Origin: CAYZDV01 sp964477275
GTDB lineage: Bacteria; Acidobacteriota; Aminicenantia; Aminicenantales; Aminicenantaceae
Assembly (NCBI GenBank): GCA_964477275.1
Contig: CAYZDV010000054.1
Location: 1-12,603, forward strand
Direction: 5' to 3'
Length of the DNA: 12,603 nt
Shown here piece by piece: positions 4,876 through 12,574 of this stretch; position 1 is the stretch's first letter, and every line of letters starts with the position of its first letter. The notes beneath the pieces are model-generated. The model made no database searches. It was not told where the DNA came from and saw only the letters and a program-made list of their open reading frames with translations. Made by a program: the position numbers and the translations under genes.

Positions 4876-7256
4876 GGCAAAAAAAATATACAGCGGAAAG
4901 CATAAAGGTTCTCAAGGGGCTGGAAGCTGTGCACAAGCGGCCAGCCATGTACATCGGGAGCACCGGCCCCGAAGGTCTCCACCATCTCATTTACGAGGTC
5001 GTCGACAACAGCATCGACGAAGCTTTATCTGGCTGCTGCGGCCGTATCGATGTGATCATTCATGTCGACTCCAGCATCACGGTCATCGATGACGGACGGG
5101 GCATTCCTGTCGAGATGCACAAAAAGGAGAAGAAGCCGGCGGCTGAAGTGGTGATGACGACTCTCCATGCGGGAGGAAAATTCGACACCAAAAGCTATCA
5201 GGTCTCCGGAGGGCTTCACGGCGTTGGCGTTTCCGTGGTCAATGCCCTCTCCGAGAGGCTTGACCTGGAGATCAAGAGAGGGGGAGGCGTCTACACCCAG
5301 AGCTACGAAAGAGGAAAACCGGTCACCAGGCTCAAACAGGTGGGAAAGACCAGGAACACCGGAACCAAGGTGACATTCAAACCTGACCGGGAAGTCTTCA
5401 AGAGCATCGAGTTCAATTTTGAAACCCTCAGCCAGAGGCTGAGAGAGCTGTCCTTCCTGAACAAGGGTCTGAAGATCACGCTCACCGATGAGCGGACCGA
5501 TAAGACAAACGAGTTTCACTATAAAGGAGGAATTCAGGAGTTTGTCCAGTATCTCAATCAGAACAAGACCACCCTTAGCCCCAGGCCTTTTTATTTTGAG
5601 TGCGAGCGGGATGAGGTCATCGTCGAGATGGCCCTCCAGCACAACACCGGGTACACCGAGACGATATTCACCTTTGTCAACAGCATCAACACCACCGAAG
5701 GGGGTACCCATCTCATCGGCCTCAAGTCCGCTCTGACCCGATCCATCAACAGCTACGCCAATGCCAACAAACTGATCAAAGACCTGAACCAGAACCTCAC
5801 CGGCGACGACATCCGGGAAGGATTGTGCGCGGTGTTGAGTCTGAAGATGAAGAACCCTCAGTTTGAAGGCCAGACCAAGACCAAGCTGGGGAACAGCGAG
5901 GTGAAAGGCATCGTCGAATCTGTGGTCAACGAACAGCTCTCCATCTATTTTGAAGAGAATCCGCCGATTGCAAGAAAGATTGTGGGCAAGATTATCGAGG
6001 CGGCCAGGGCCCGGGAGGCGGCCCGGAAGGCCAGAGAGCTGGCCCGCCGCAAAGGCATTCTGGAGTCGACCTCGCTTCCGGGAAAGCTGGCCGACTGCCA
6101 GGAAAGGGACCCGGCCCGCAGCGAGATCTTTATCGTCGAGGGAGACTCGGCGGGTGGTTCGGCCAAGCAGGCCCGGGACCGCCGCTTCCAGGCCGTGCTG
6201 CCGATCAAGGGGAAGATCCTCAATGTCGAAAAAGCCCGCTTTGATAAGGTGCTCAAAAGCGAGGAAATCGGGCTGATGGTCTCCGCCCTGGGAACCGGAG
6301 TGGAAGGTTCTGACTTCAACCTCGACAGGCTGCGCTATCACAGGGTGATCATCATGACCGATGCCGATGTGGATGGCTCCCATATCAGAACCCTGCTCAT
6401 GACTTTTTTCTACCGCCAGATGCCTCAACTCATCGAAAAGGGGCATCTCTACATCGCCCAGCCGCCTCTTTACAAGATCACACAGGGTAAGTCGTTCCAA
6501 TACCTGAAAGATGAGCGGGAATTTGAGAGGCTGATAATCAAAAAAATATCCGAGGAGTTTCAGATCAAGGTGGCCAGGCAGAAGGAACCGATCAGAGGCG
6601 AAAAGTTCCGCAAGTTCTTCCACAAAATCATCGCCAAAAAAAAATTCATCCAGATTCTGGAAAGGAAAAACTTCCCCTTTTTCCTCATCGATGTTCTGCT
6701 CACCAGCGGGGTTGAGGATCCGGGCTTTCTGAAGCAGCAGAAAAAGATGGAAAAGATCAAGAGCCTGCTGGCCGAGAAAGGCATTCATTCCGACCTGAAC
6801 CGGGATGAGGAGCACGGCCTCTACGAGCTGGACGTCGATTTCAGCCTCAACGGAATGAAAGTGTCCTGCAAGGTCAACCTTGACCTCATCCAGTCGCCCG
6901 AATACCGGAATCTTTCGAGAATCCACAAAGAACTGGAAGAATTCAGGCCTCCGTTCCATGTCATCAGCAATAGCGAAAGAATCAAGATCGATAACGAGGC
7001 CAAACTCCTCGACTTTCTCTTCCATAACGGGAAAAAAGGAATCGGCATCCAGAGATACAAGGGACTGGGTGAGATGGCGCCGCAGCAGCTATGGGAGACG
7101 ACCATGGACCCGGAGAGGAGACATATCCTCCAGGTCTCTGTTCAGGATGCCGTCGAGGCCGACAAGGTCTTTTCCATCCTCATGGGAGAGGAAGTCGAGC
7201 CGCGAAGAAATTTCATCGAGCAGAACGCCCTCGAGGCCCAGAACCTCGATATTTAA
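4872..7256 (+). CDS. gyrB: DNA gyrase subunit B
   Basis: This 794-aa ATPase subunit of type IIA topoisomerase powers negative supercoiling. The GHKL ATPase domain has YEVVDNSIDEA (Glu42 catalytic, Asn46 for Mg), DDGRGIP (73-79) and GGLHGVG (113-119). The transducer domain has QTKTKLGN (334-341), whose lysine contacts ATP. The TOPRIM domain has EGDSAGGSA (423-431, acidic Glu423) and DADVDGSHI (497-505). A long insertion, roughly 555-720, splits the TOPRIM/tail region as in E. coli-type GyrB. QRYKGLGEM (727-735) closes the conserved core. Asp425 and Lys446, equivalent to the quinolone-linked E. coli Asp426 and Lys447, are wild type. The ATG at 4872 is forced by a stop two codons upstream. It lacks a Shine-Dalgarno sequence but overlaps the stop of a short upstream ORF. 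gyrA follows 39 bp downstream in the same operon. Confidence 0.98.
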   Translation: MRQKKYTAESIKVLKGLEAVHKRPAMYIGSTGPEGLHHLIYEVVDNSIDEALSGCCGRIDVIIHVDSSITVIDDGRGIPVEMHKKEKKPAAEVVMTTLHAGGKFDTKSYQVSGGLHGVGVSVVNALSERLDLEIKRGGGVYTQSYERGKPVTRLKQVGKTRNTGTKVTFKPDREVFKSIEFNFETLSQRLRELSFLNKGLKITLTDERTDKTNEFHYKGGIQEFVQYLNQNKTTLSPRPFYFECERDEVIVEMALQHNTGYTETIFTFVNSINTTEGGTHLIGLKSALTRSINSYANANKLIKDLNQNLTGDDIREGLCAVLSLKMKNPQFEGQTKTKLGNSEVKGIVESVVNEQLSIYFEENPPIARKIVGKIIEAARAREAARKARELARRKGILESTSLPGKLADCQERDPARSEIFIVEGDSAGGSAKQARDRRFQAVLPIKGKILNVEKARFDKVLKSEEIGLMVSALGTGVEGSDFNLDRLRYHRVIIMTDADVDGSHIRTLLMTFFYRQMPQLIEKGHLYIAQPPLYKITQGKSFQYLKDEREFERLIIKKISEEFQIKVARQKEPIRGEKFRKFFHKIIAKKKFIQILERKNFPFFLIDVLLTSGVEDPGFLKQQKKMEKIKSLLAEKGIHSDLNRDEEHGLYELDVDFSLNGMKVSCKVNLDLIQSPEYRNLSRIHKELEEFRPPFHVISNSERIKIDNEAKLLDFLFHNGKKGIGIQRYKGLGEMAPQQLWETTMDPERRHILQVSVQDAVEADKVFSILMGEEVEPRRNFIEQNALEAQNLDI

Positions 7257-7295
7257 GGAACAGGAAGTCCGTTTCCATCGTGAGAAAGAGACAAG

Positions 7296-9725
7296 ATGAA
7301 GCCTGATTTACCGGAAGTCACCGTCGTCAGTCTCGAAGAGGAGATGAGACGGTCCTATCTGGATTACGCGATGAGCGTGATAATCGGGAGGGCCATTCCC
7401 GATATCAGGGATGGATTGAAACCTGTCCACCGTCGAACCCTCTTCGCCATGCACGAAGCGGGAAACGCCTGGAACAAGCCATATAAAAAGTCTGCTCGCA
7501 TTGTCGGCGATGTCATCGGCAAGTTTCATCCCCATGGCGAGGTGGCGGTCTACGACACCCTGGTCCGGATGGCCCAGGACTTCAGCCTCCGTTATCCCCT
7601 TGTCGACGGACAGGGCAACTTCGGCTCCATCGATGGAGATCCTCCGGCGGCCATGAGGTACACCGAGGTCAGGATGAAGAAGATTACTCAGGAGCTTCTG
7701 GCCGACCTGGACAAGGACACGGTCAATTTTGTGCCCAACTATGACGAAAGCCTGGAGATGCCGGAGGTCCTTCCGGCCAAGTTCCCCAACCTGCTGGTCA
7801 ACGGCGGGTCTGGAATCGCGGTGGGGATGGCCACCAACATCCCCCCTCACAACCTGCCGGAAGTCATAGACGGAATCATCCATCTCAGTCGAAAGCCGAA
7901 AGCCACCCTGGAAGAGATCATGGAATACATTCCCGGGCCTGATTTCCCCACAGGCGGTTACATCTTCGGCGTTTCCGGAATCAAAGAGGCCTACCGGACA
8001 GGAAAGGGAATCATCTGCCTCCGGGCACGGGCCATGATTGAGAGGGGAAGGAAGAACGAAAGGGACAGAATCGTCATCACCGAGATTCCCTTTCAGGTGA
8101 ATAAAGCCCGGCTTCTTGAGAACATTGCCAGCCTGGTCAACAGCAAAAAGCTCGATGGAGTCGCTGACATCAGGGATGAGTCTGACAGAGAGGGGATGCG
8201 CATCGTGATCGAAATCCGGAAGGGCGAGTACCCGGAAGTGATTTTGAACAACCTCTACAAACACACCGCCCTTCAGTCATCATTCGGCATCATCCTGCTG
8301 GTCATCGTCGAGAAGCAGCCGAAGCTGCTCGGGCTTCCGGACATAATGCGCTACTTTATCTCCCACCGCCAGGATGTTGTTCGCCGTCGGACACGCTTTG
8401 AGCTGAAGAAAGCCGAGCTGAGAGCCCATATCCTGGAGGGGTTGAACATTGCTCTCGACCACCTGGACGAAATCATCAGCCTCATCCGCTCCTCAAGGAC
8501 GGTGGAGCAGGCCCGCAAGGGGCTCATCACCACTTTCCATCTGACCAGAATCCAGGCTCAGGCCATTCTGGATTTGCAGCTTCAGAAGTTGACGCGCCTG
8601 GAGAGGGAGAAGGTCCAGAAGGAATACGGCGAGCTGAAGAAGACAATCGTCAAGTTGAAGAAGATTCTCAGGAGCGACGAGCTGATCCTCAACATTATCG
8701 TCGATGAGTTGAAAAAGATCAAAGAGGAATATCAGGACGAGAGGAAGACGGAAATCAAGGAAGAAGAAATCTCCGAGATCAGGCCGGAAGATTTGATCAA
8801 GGAAGAGGATGTCGCCATTACCTACACGGCATCCGGCTATGTCAAGCGGACCTCTTTAAGCTATTACCATTTTCAGAGCCGGGGAGGGAAGGGAAGAAGG
8901 GGAATCAGCATGAAGGCCGAAGATGTGGTCCAGGACCTTTTTATCGGCTCCACCCACAGCTACCTTCTGATCCTGACCAATAAAGGCCGCCTCTACTGGC
9001 TCAAGGCGCTGTTGATTCCGGATGTCGGAGTGGCCAGCCGGGGGAAGTCGATCAGGAACCTGGTCGAGCTGGAGCCGGATGAAACAGTCAGCTCAGTGGT
9101 TGCGGTCAAGGATTTTCCCGGGGACCGCTACCTGGTCATGCTCACCTCCGATGGCCGGATCAAAAAGACCAGGTTGAGCGAGTTCCGCAATATTCGCCGG
9201 GGAGGCCTTGCCGCCATCAGCCTTAATCCCAAAAGTGAGCTGATCATGGCCGCGGTGACCGAGGGCGACAGGGATATCCTCATCGGGACAAAATCCGGGA
9301 AGGCCATCCGCTTTCACGAAAAGCAAGTCCGGCCCATGGGCCGCAAGGCCGCCGGCGTCAAGGCCATGACCCTGGGCCGCAAGGATGAGATAATCGGCAT
9401 GATCGTTGCCGGGCCTGAAATCGAATACGTGTTTACGGCCAGCGGGAAAGGCTTCGGGAAAAAGACAGCAATCAACCTCTATCCCAGGCGCCGCAGAGCC
9501 GGCAAGGGGGTTATCAACCTGAGGGTCAACGCCAGAATCGGGAATGCGATCGGGATGGTGGGCGTTTCCAGGGAAGAATTGATGATGATCACAGAAATGG
9601 GAAAGGTGATCAGAATCAAGATAGAGCAGGTCCGACCGTCGGGAAGAGCAACCCAGGGGGTCAGAATTATCAACCTCGAAAAGGGTGATTCCGTCGTCTC
9701 GATAGCCAAAGTCAAGGACAGCTAA
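7296..9725 (+). CDS. gyrA: DNA gyrase subunit A
   Basis: This 809-aa DNA-breaking subunit forms the A2B2 gyrase with the upstream gyrB product. Numbering matches E. coli closely at the N-terminus. The winged-helix/tower part contains the catalytic Tyr122 (AAMRYTE), with Arg121 beside it. A coiled coil follows (about 365-480). The C-terminal beta-pinwheel (about 500-809) carries a GyrA box, QSRGGKG (527-533), one change from the canonical QRRGGKG. The box supports gyrase, not topoisomerase IV. At the quinolone site the protein reads HPHGEVAVYD, so Val83 replaces the usual Ser/Thr and Glu82 replaces Asp, while Asp87 is kept. The acidic tail of E. coli GyrA is absent. The ATG at 7296 has only a modest AAAGAG site (7285-7290), 5 nt upstream. 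The gene lies 39 bp after gyrB and is followed by a strong terminator. Confidence 0.98.
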   Translation: MKPDLPEVTVVSLEEEMRRSYLDYAMSVIIGRAIPDIRDGLKPVHRRTLFAMHEAGNAWNKPYKKSARIVGDVIGKFHPHGEVAVYDTLVRMAQDFSLRYPLVDGQGNFGSIDGDPPAAMRYTEVRMKKITQELLADLDKDTVNFVPNYDESLEMPEVLPAKFPNLLVNGGSGIAVGMATNIPPHNLPEVIDGIIHLSRKPKATLEEIMEYIPGPDFPTGGYIFGVSGIKEAYRTGKGIICLRARAMIERGRKNERDRIVITEIPFQVNKARLLENIASLVNSKKLDGVADIRDESDREGMRIVIEIRKGEYPEVILNNLYKHTALQSSFGIILLVIVEKQPKLLGLPDIMRYFISHRQDVVRRRTRFELKKAELRAHILEGLNIALDHLDEIISLIRSSRTVEQARKGLITTFHLTRIQAQAILDLQLQKLTRLEREKVQKEYGELKKTIVKLKKILRSDELILNIIVDELKKIKEEYQDERKTEIKEEEISEIRPEDLIKEEDVAITYTASGYVKRTSLSYYHFQSRGGKGRRGISMKAEDVVQDLFIGSTHSYLLILTNKGRLYWLKALLIPDVGVASRGKSIRNLVELEPDETVSSVVAVKDFPGDRYLVMLTSDGRIKKTRLSEFRNIRRGGLAAISLNPKSELIMAAVTEGDRDILIGTKSGKAIRFHEKQVRPMGRKAAGVKAMTLGRKDEIIGMIVAGPEIEYVFTASGKGFGKKTAINLYPRRRRAGKGVINLRVNARIGNAIGMVGVSREELMMITEMGKVIRIKIEQVRPSGRATQGVRIINLEKGDSVVSIAKVKDS

Positions 9726-9738
9726 CAAACAGAAAAAC

Positions 9739-9766
9739 AAAAAAAAGGGGACAGGCCCCTTTTTTT
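9739..9766 (+). terminator. Intrinsic terminator of the gyrB-gyrA operon, built on a GGGGACAGGCCCC core
   Basis: A-tract plus GGGG (9739-9750) pairs with CCCC plus a seven-T run (9756-9766) around an ACAGG loop, giving a stem of 11 bp. It begins 13 bp after the gyrA stop. The A-tract on the other side means it could work in both directions. The core is close to the GGGGACAGTCCC cores at 28-80. Confidence 0.88.
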
Positions 9767-9784
9767 CTTTTTCTCAGGAGAGGC

Positions 9785-9814
9785 TTGACTTCCGAATCTT
9801 TTCTTCTTTACAAT
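9785..9814 (+). promoter_or_regulatory. Sigma-70 promoter of the acyl-CoA synthetase gene
   Basis: TTGACT (9785-9790) and TACAAT (9809-9814) each match the consensus at five of six bases and are 18 bp apart. Transcription would begin near 9821, giving a leader of about 22 nt that contains the ribosome binding site AAGGAGG (9831-9837). Confidence 0.75.
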
Positions 9815-9842
9815 TGACCCACCATTTATCAAGGAGGGTCGA

Positions 9843-11642
9843 ATGGTCGAGACCATCAGTCAGCTTCTCCTCAATACAGTCAAATCCTACCCCAAAGACG
9901 ACTTGTTGCTTTATAAAGCCGAGGGCCGGTATCATCCCATTTCTACCGATAAATTTGCCGAACGCTTGAAACATTTTTCACTGGGATTGAAAGACCTGAA
10001 CCACCAGGCCGGCGACAAGCTTGTCATCCTCTCCGAGAACAGACCGGAATGGATCATGGCCGATATCGCCAATCTCTGCCTGGGCGGGATCACCGTTCCC
10101 ATCTACACTACCCTCGTTCCCGAGCAAATCAGGTACATCATCGATGACTCGGATGCGAAAGTTGTCGTCTGTTCGACGAAAGAGCTCTGGGATAAAGTGG
10201 AAACCATCCGGAACGACCTGACAAAAGTCACCCATTACATCAGCATTGAGTCGCAGAAGCCGGACTGGGCCTTGAGCTTCGAACAGGTGATGGAAAGAGG
10301 GAAGAAGGTGGACAAGGAAAATCCCGGGCTTTTTGAGGAACTGGCCACAAAGGTCAAGCCTGGCGATCTGGCCTCCATCATCTACACCTCAGGGACGACC
10401 GGTATTCCAAAGGGAGTCATGCTCACTCACAGCAATTTCGTCAGCAACGTCAAAGCCTGCGCTCCTCTCCTTCCCTTCAGTCACGAAGACACGGCTCTTT
10501 CTCTTTTGCCTTTGTCTCATGTGTTTGAGCGCATGGTCACCTATACCTATCTCTATCGAGGAGTTTCCGTCGGATATGCGGAGAGCTTGCAGACCGTGGC
10601 CCAGAACCTGCTGGAGATCAGACCCCATGTGCTGGCCGTCGCTCCGCGCGTGCTGGAAAAATTTTATTCGAGAGTCATCGACAATGTCCTGGCCAGCCCG
10701 GCCATAAAGAGAAAAATCTTCTTCTGGGCTGTCAGCGCCGGAAGAAAATATGCCCAGAAAAAGCTGAAGGGTAAACCCGTCTCCGCTCTGCTTCGCTTCA
10801 AAAGAAACCTGGCCCATAAGCTTGTTTTTTCTAAAGTCATTGAGAAGACGGGTGGAAGAGTTCGCTTTTTTGTCTCCGGAGCCGCTCCCCTTTCAAAGGA
10901 TATCGCTGAGTTTTTCTATGCCTTGGGCCTGGTGGTCCTGGAAGGGTACGGGTTGACCGAGACTTCTCCTGTAATCTCGGTCAACACCTTCGAAAAGCTG
11001 AAGTTCGGTGCGGTCGGTCCTCCGATCCCTGGAATTGAAGTGAAGGTCGCCGGCGACGGAGAAATCATGACCAGAGGGCCTCATGTCATGAAGGGATATT
11101 ACAAGATGGAGGCCGATACCCGGGAAGCCTTTGAAGGCGATTGGTTCAAGACAGGCGATATCGGCCGTATAGATGAGGACGGATTCCTGGTCATCACTGA
11201 CCGCAAGAAGGACCTCATCGTGACGGCCGGAGGAAAGAATGTCGCCCCGCAGCCGATTGAAAATCTCCTCAAGACCAGCCCTTATATCGATAATGCAGTC
11301 GTCATCGGAGACAGAAAGAAGTTCATCTCGGCCCTGATCGTTCCCAGCTTTGAAAAACTGGGAGAGTACGCACGGCAGAACAGCATCGCCTTTGAGACCA
11401 ATGCCGACCTCGTCAAGAATGAAACGGTCATGAATTTGATGGAAAAAGAAGTTGACCGGGCGACTCCCTCCCTCGCTTCTTACGAGAAGCTCAAGAAGAT
11501 TACCCTGATGGAGAGGGATTTCGAGATTGACAAGGGTGAGATCACACCCACTCTGAAGGTCAGGAGAAACATCATTCAGGAGAAATACAAAAATCTCATC
11601 GATGCCATGTATGTGGAGAAGCCGGAGGCTAACGCCGAATGA
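9843..11642 (+). CDS. Long-chain fatty acid-CoA ligase (AMP-forming acyl-CoA synthetase)
   Basis: This 599-aa ANL-superfamily enzyme activates fatty acids to acyl-CoA through an acyl-adenylate, probably at the inner face of the membrane. The P-loop-like motif YTSGTTGIPKG spans 181-191. LPLSHVFER (222-230) is typical of the long-chain group. GYGLTETSP (368-376) is the A5 motif. TGD (437-439) and DRKKD (453-457, Arg454) mark the hinge to the C-terminal domain, and GEITPTLKVRR (565-575) carries the likely catalytic Lys572 of motif A10. Length and motif order fit the bacterial long-chain synthetases of about 600 aa. The ATG at 9843 has AAGGAGG 5 nt upstream, the strongest ribosome site in the window. 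The gene stands alone with its own promoter and converges on the next gene with only 9 bp between stops. Chain-length preference cannot be read from the sequence. Confidence 0.95.
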   Translation: MVETISQLLLNTVKSYPKDDLLLYKAEGRYHPISTDKFAERLKHFSLGLKDLNHQAGDKLVILSENRPEWIMADIANLCLGGITVPIYTTLVPEQIRYIIDDSDAKVVVCSTKELWDKVETIRNDLTKVTHYISIESQKPDWALSFEQVMERGKKVDKENPGLFEELATKVKPGDLASIIYTSGTTGIPKGVMLTHSNFVSNVKACAPLLPFSHEDTALSLLPLSHVFERMVTYTYLYRGVSVGYAESLQTVAQNLLEIRPHVLAVAPRVLEKFYSRVIDNVLASPAIKRKIFFWAVSAGRKYAQKKLKGKPVSALLRFKRNLAHKLVFSKVIEKTGGRVRFFVSGAAPLSKDIAEFFYALGLVVLEGYGLTETSPVISVNTFEKLKFGAVGPPIPGIEVKVAGDGEIMTRGPHVMKGYYKMEADTREAFEGDWFKTGDIGRIDEDGFLVITDRKKDLIVTAGGKNVAPQPIENLLKTSPYIDNAVVIGDRKKFISALIVPSFEKLGEYARQNSIAFETNADLVKNETVMNLMEKEVDRATPSLASYEKLKKITLMERDFEIDKGEITPTLKVRRNIIQEKYKNLIDAMYVEKPEANAE

Positions 11643-11651
11643 AGCGGGGTT

Positions 11652-12365
11652 TCAGGCCGACTCCTGAGCCCAGTAGAGAATCCGGCCGCAGTTTTCGCAG
11701 AGAATAATCTTCTCGTTTCCTTTGATTTCGTTGAGCATCTGGGGTCTGATCCGCATGTGGCACAGGGAGCAGAATTCCTCATAGACAGGTGAGAGGGCGA
11801 GCCCGCTTTTGGAATCGAAGATTTTCAGGTAAAGGATGCTCAGGTCAGAAGGAATTTTTTTTATCAGCTCTTCTTTTTCCTGGATCAGCATTTTCATCCT
11901 TGCCTCTCGCTCGCTATTCTTTTGTTGAAGAAGCTCCTTTTCACTGGCTAACTTCTGCTCCTCCTCGTTGTGCTTGCGTGCTGCCTGCTTGATTTCTTCC
12001 TCGATTTCGTCGGCATTGAGCATTTCGGTGATGATCTCTTCCTCCATTTCGTTGACCTTCTGCTGGGCCTCTTCGATTTCCCTGAGGAGTGCACGGTACT
12101 CGACGTTGGTCTTGACCTGGTTGAGCTGGAGGTTGTACCTGGATATCTTCGCCTTGATGTCTTTGACTTCGGATTCGCGGTTTCTGCGTTTTTTCTGGTT
12201 CTGGACCAGTTTTTCTTTCGCCTGCTGGACAACCTGAAGGCTGTTTGCGATTTTTTTGCTGATATTTTCTATCTGGCGGGGGATGTTTTGTAGGAAAAGG
12301 GTGGTGTTCTTGATCTCTGTGTCGAGAGCCTGCAATTTGATCAGTTTCTCAAAGTCAATATCCAC
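11652..12365 (-). CDS. Coiled-coil protein with C4 zinc ribbon (DUF164/CdsZ-like)
   Basis: This 237-aa protein is mostly a charged coiled coil (about 5-175, rich in Glu, Lys and Gln), ending in a zinc ribbon with two CxxC pairs: Cys199/Cys202 (FCSLCHMRIRP) and Cys223/Cys226 (LCENCGRIL). TNVEYRALLREIE (86-98) is the conserved stretch of the DUF164 family, which includes Helicobacter HP0958 and Chlamydia CdsZ. Members are described as chaperone-like or RNA/protein-binding factors, and the exact role in most bacteria is unsettled. The start is GTG at 12365 with AGAGGA (12372-12377) 6 nt upstream. A nearby ATG at 12367 is out of frame. The gene follows a tRNA by 20 bp with no terminator, so the two probably share a transcript. 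No flagellar or secretion genes are nearby. Confidence 0.9.
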   Translation of the reverse strand: MDIDFEKLIKLQALDTEIKNTTLFLQNIPRQIENISKKIANSLQVVQQAKEKLVQNQKKRRNRESEVKDIKAKISRYNLQLNQVKTNVEYRALLREIEEAQQKVNEMEEEIITEMLNADEIEEEIKQAARKHNEEEQKLASEKELLQQKNSEREARMKMLIQEKEELIKKIPSDLSILYLKIFDSKSGLALSPVYEEFCSLCHMRIRPQMLNEIKGNEKIILCENCGRILYWAQESA

Positions 12366-12385
12366 ATCTTTTCCTCTGAGGCGAA

Positions 12386-12457
12386 TGGGCCTACCAGGAT
12401 TCGAACCTGGGACCTGCCGGTTATGAGCCGGTGGCTCTACCGCTGAGCTATAGGCCC
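12386..12457 (-). tRNA. tRNA with CAT anticodon, probably tRNA-Ile2 (lysidine type)
   Basis: The reverse complement folds as a 72-nt tRNA. It has acceptor GGGCCTA/TAGGCCC, D stem GCTC/GAGC with a short 7-nt loop, anticodon loop CTCATAA on stem ACCGG/CCGGC, and T arm CCAGG-TTCGAAT-CCTGG. The 27-43 pair is an A-C mismatch. The anticodon CAT could be Met or the TilS-modified Ile2. C4-G69 and C5-G68 pairs in the acceptor stem, known TilS determinants in E. coli, favour Ile2 reading AUA. The discriminator is A and CCA is not encoded. It is not initiator tRNA: the first base pair is a normal G-C and the anticodon stem lacks the three G-C pairs. Confidence 0.93.
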
Positions 12458-12463
12458 CGTGCT

Positions 12464-12492
12464 TTTATAGCAGATATCCCGGACCAAGTCAA
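12464..12492 (-). promoter_or_regulatory. Strong promoter for the CAT tRNA and zinc-ribbon gene
   Basis: On the minus strand, TTGACT (12487-12492) and TATAAA (12464-12469) are spaced by exactly 17 bp. The base seven positions after the -10 element is G at 12457, the first base of the mature tRNA, so the predicted leader is 0-1 nt. Confidence 0.8.
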
Positions 12493-12563
12493 TTTGAGGG
12501 AAAATGAATGAAGCATCTTTTTTTCCGTGGGGGCTAATATTTTTTTAAGATGGGTCCTGTCAT

Positions 12564-12574
12564 GGGGTGTCCCC
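12564..12574 (-). repeat. Short GGGGACACCCC palindrome-like element
   Basis: The minus strand reads GGGGACACCCC, a 4-bp stem around three bases. It has the same GGGGACA start as the repeats at 28-80 and 9747-9759. It sits in the non-coding edge of the window, about 70 bp upstream of the tRNA promoter. The relation to the other copies is suggestive only. Confidence 0.35.

Noticed and set aside
5025..7025. A 666-codon open frame on the minus strand opposite gyrB
   Set aside because: It mirrors the codon structure of gyrB, which has unmistakable motifs, and shows no domain or family resemblance itself. Long antisense frames arise when the sense gene rarely uses the codons TTA, CTA and TCA.
7308..8264. 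A 318-codon minus-strand frame inside gyrA
   Set aside because: It is the shadow of the highly conserved gyrA N-terminal region, with no recognisable protein features.
11640..11672. Hairpin TCAGG...CCTGA between the convergent genes as a terminator
   Set aside because: The stem is only 5 bp, overlaps the end of the zinc-ribbon gene, and is not followed by a T-run on either strand.
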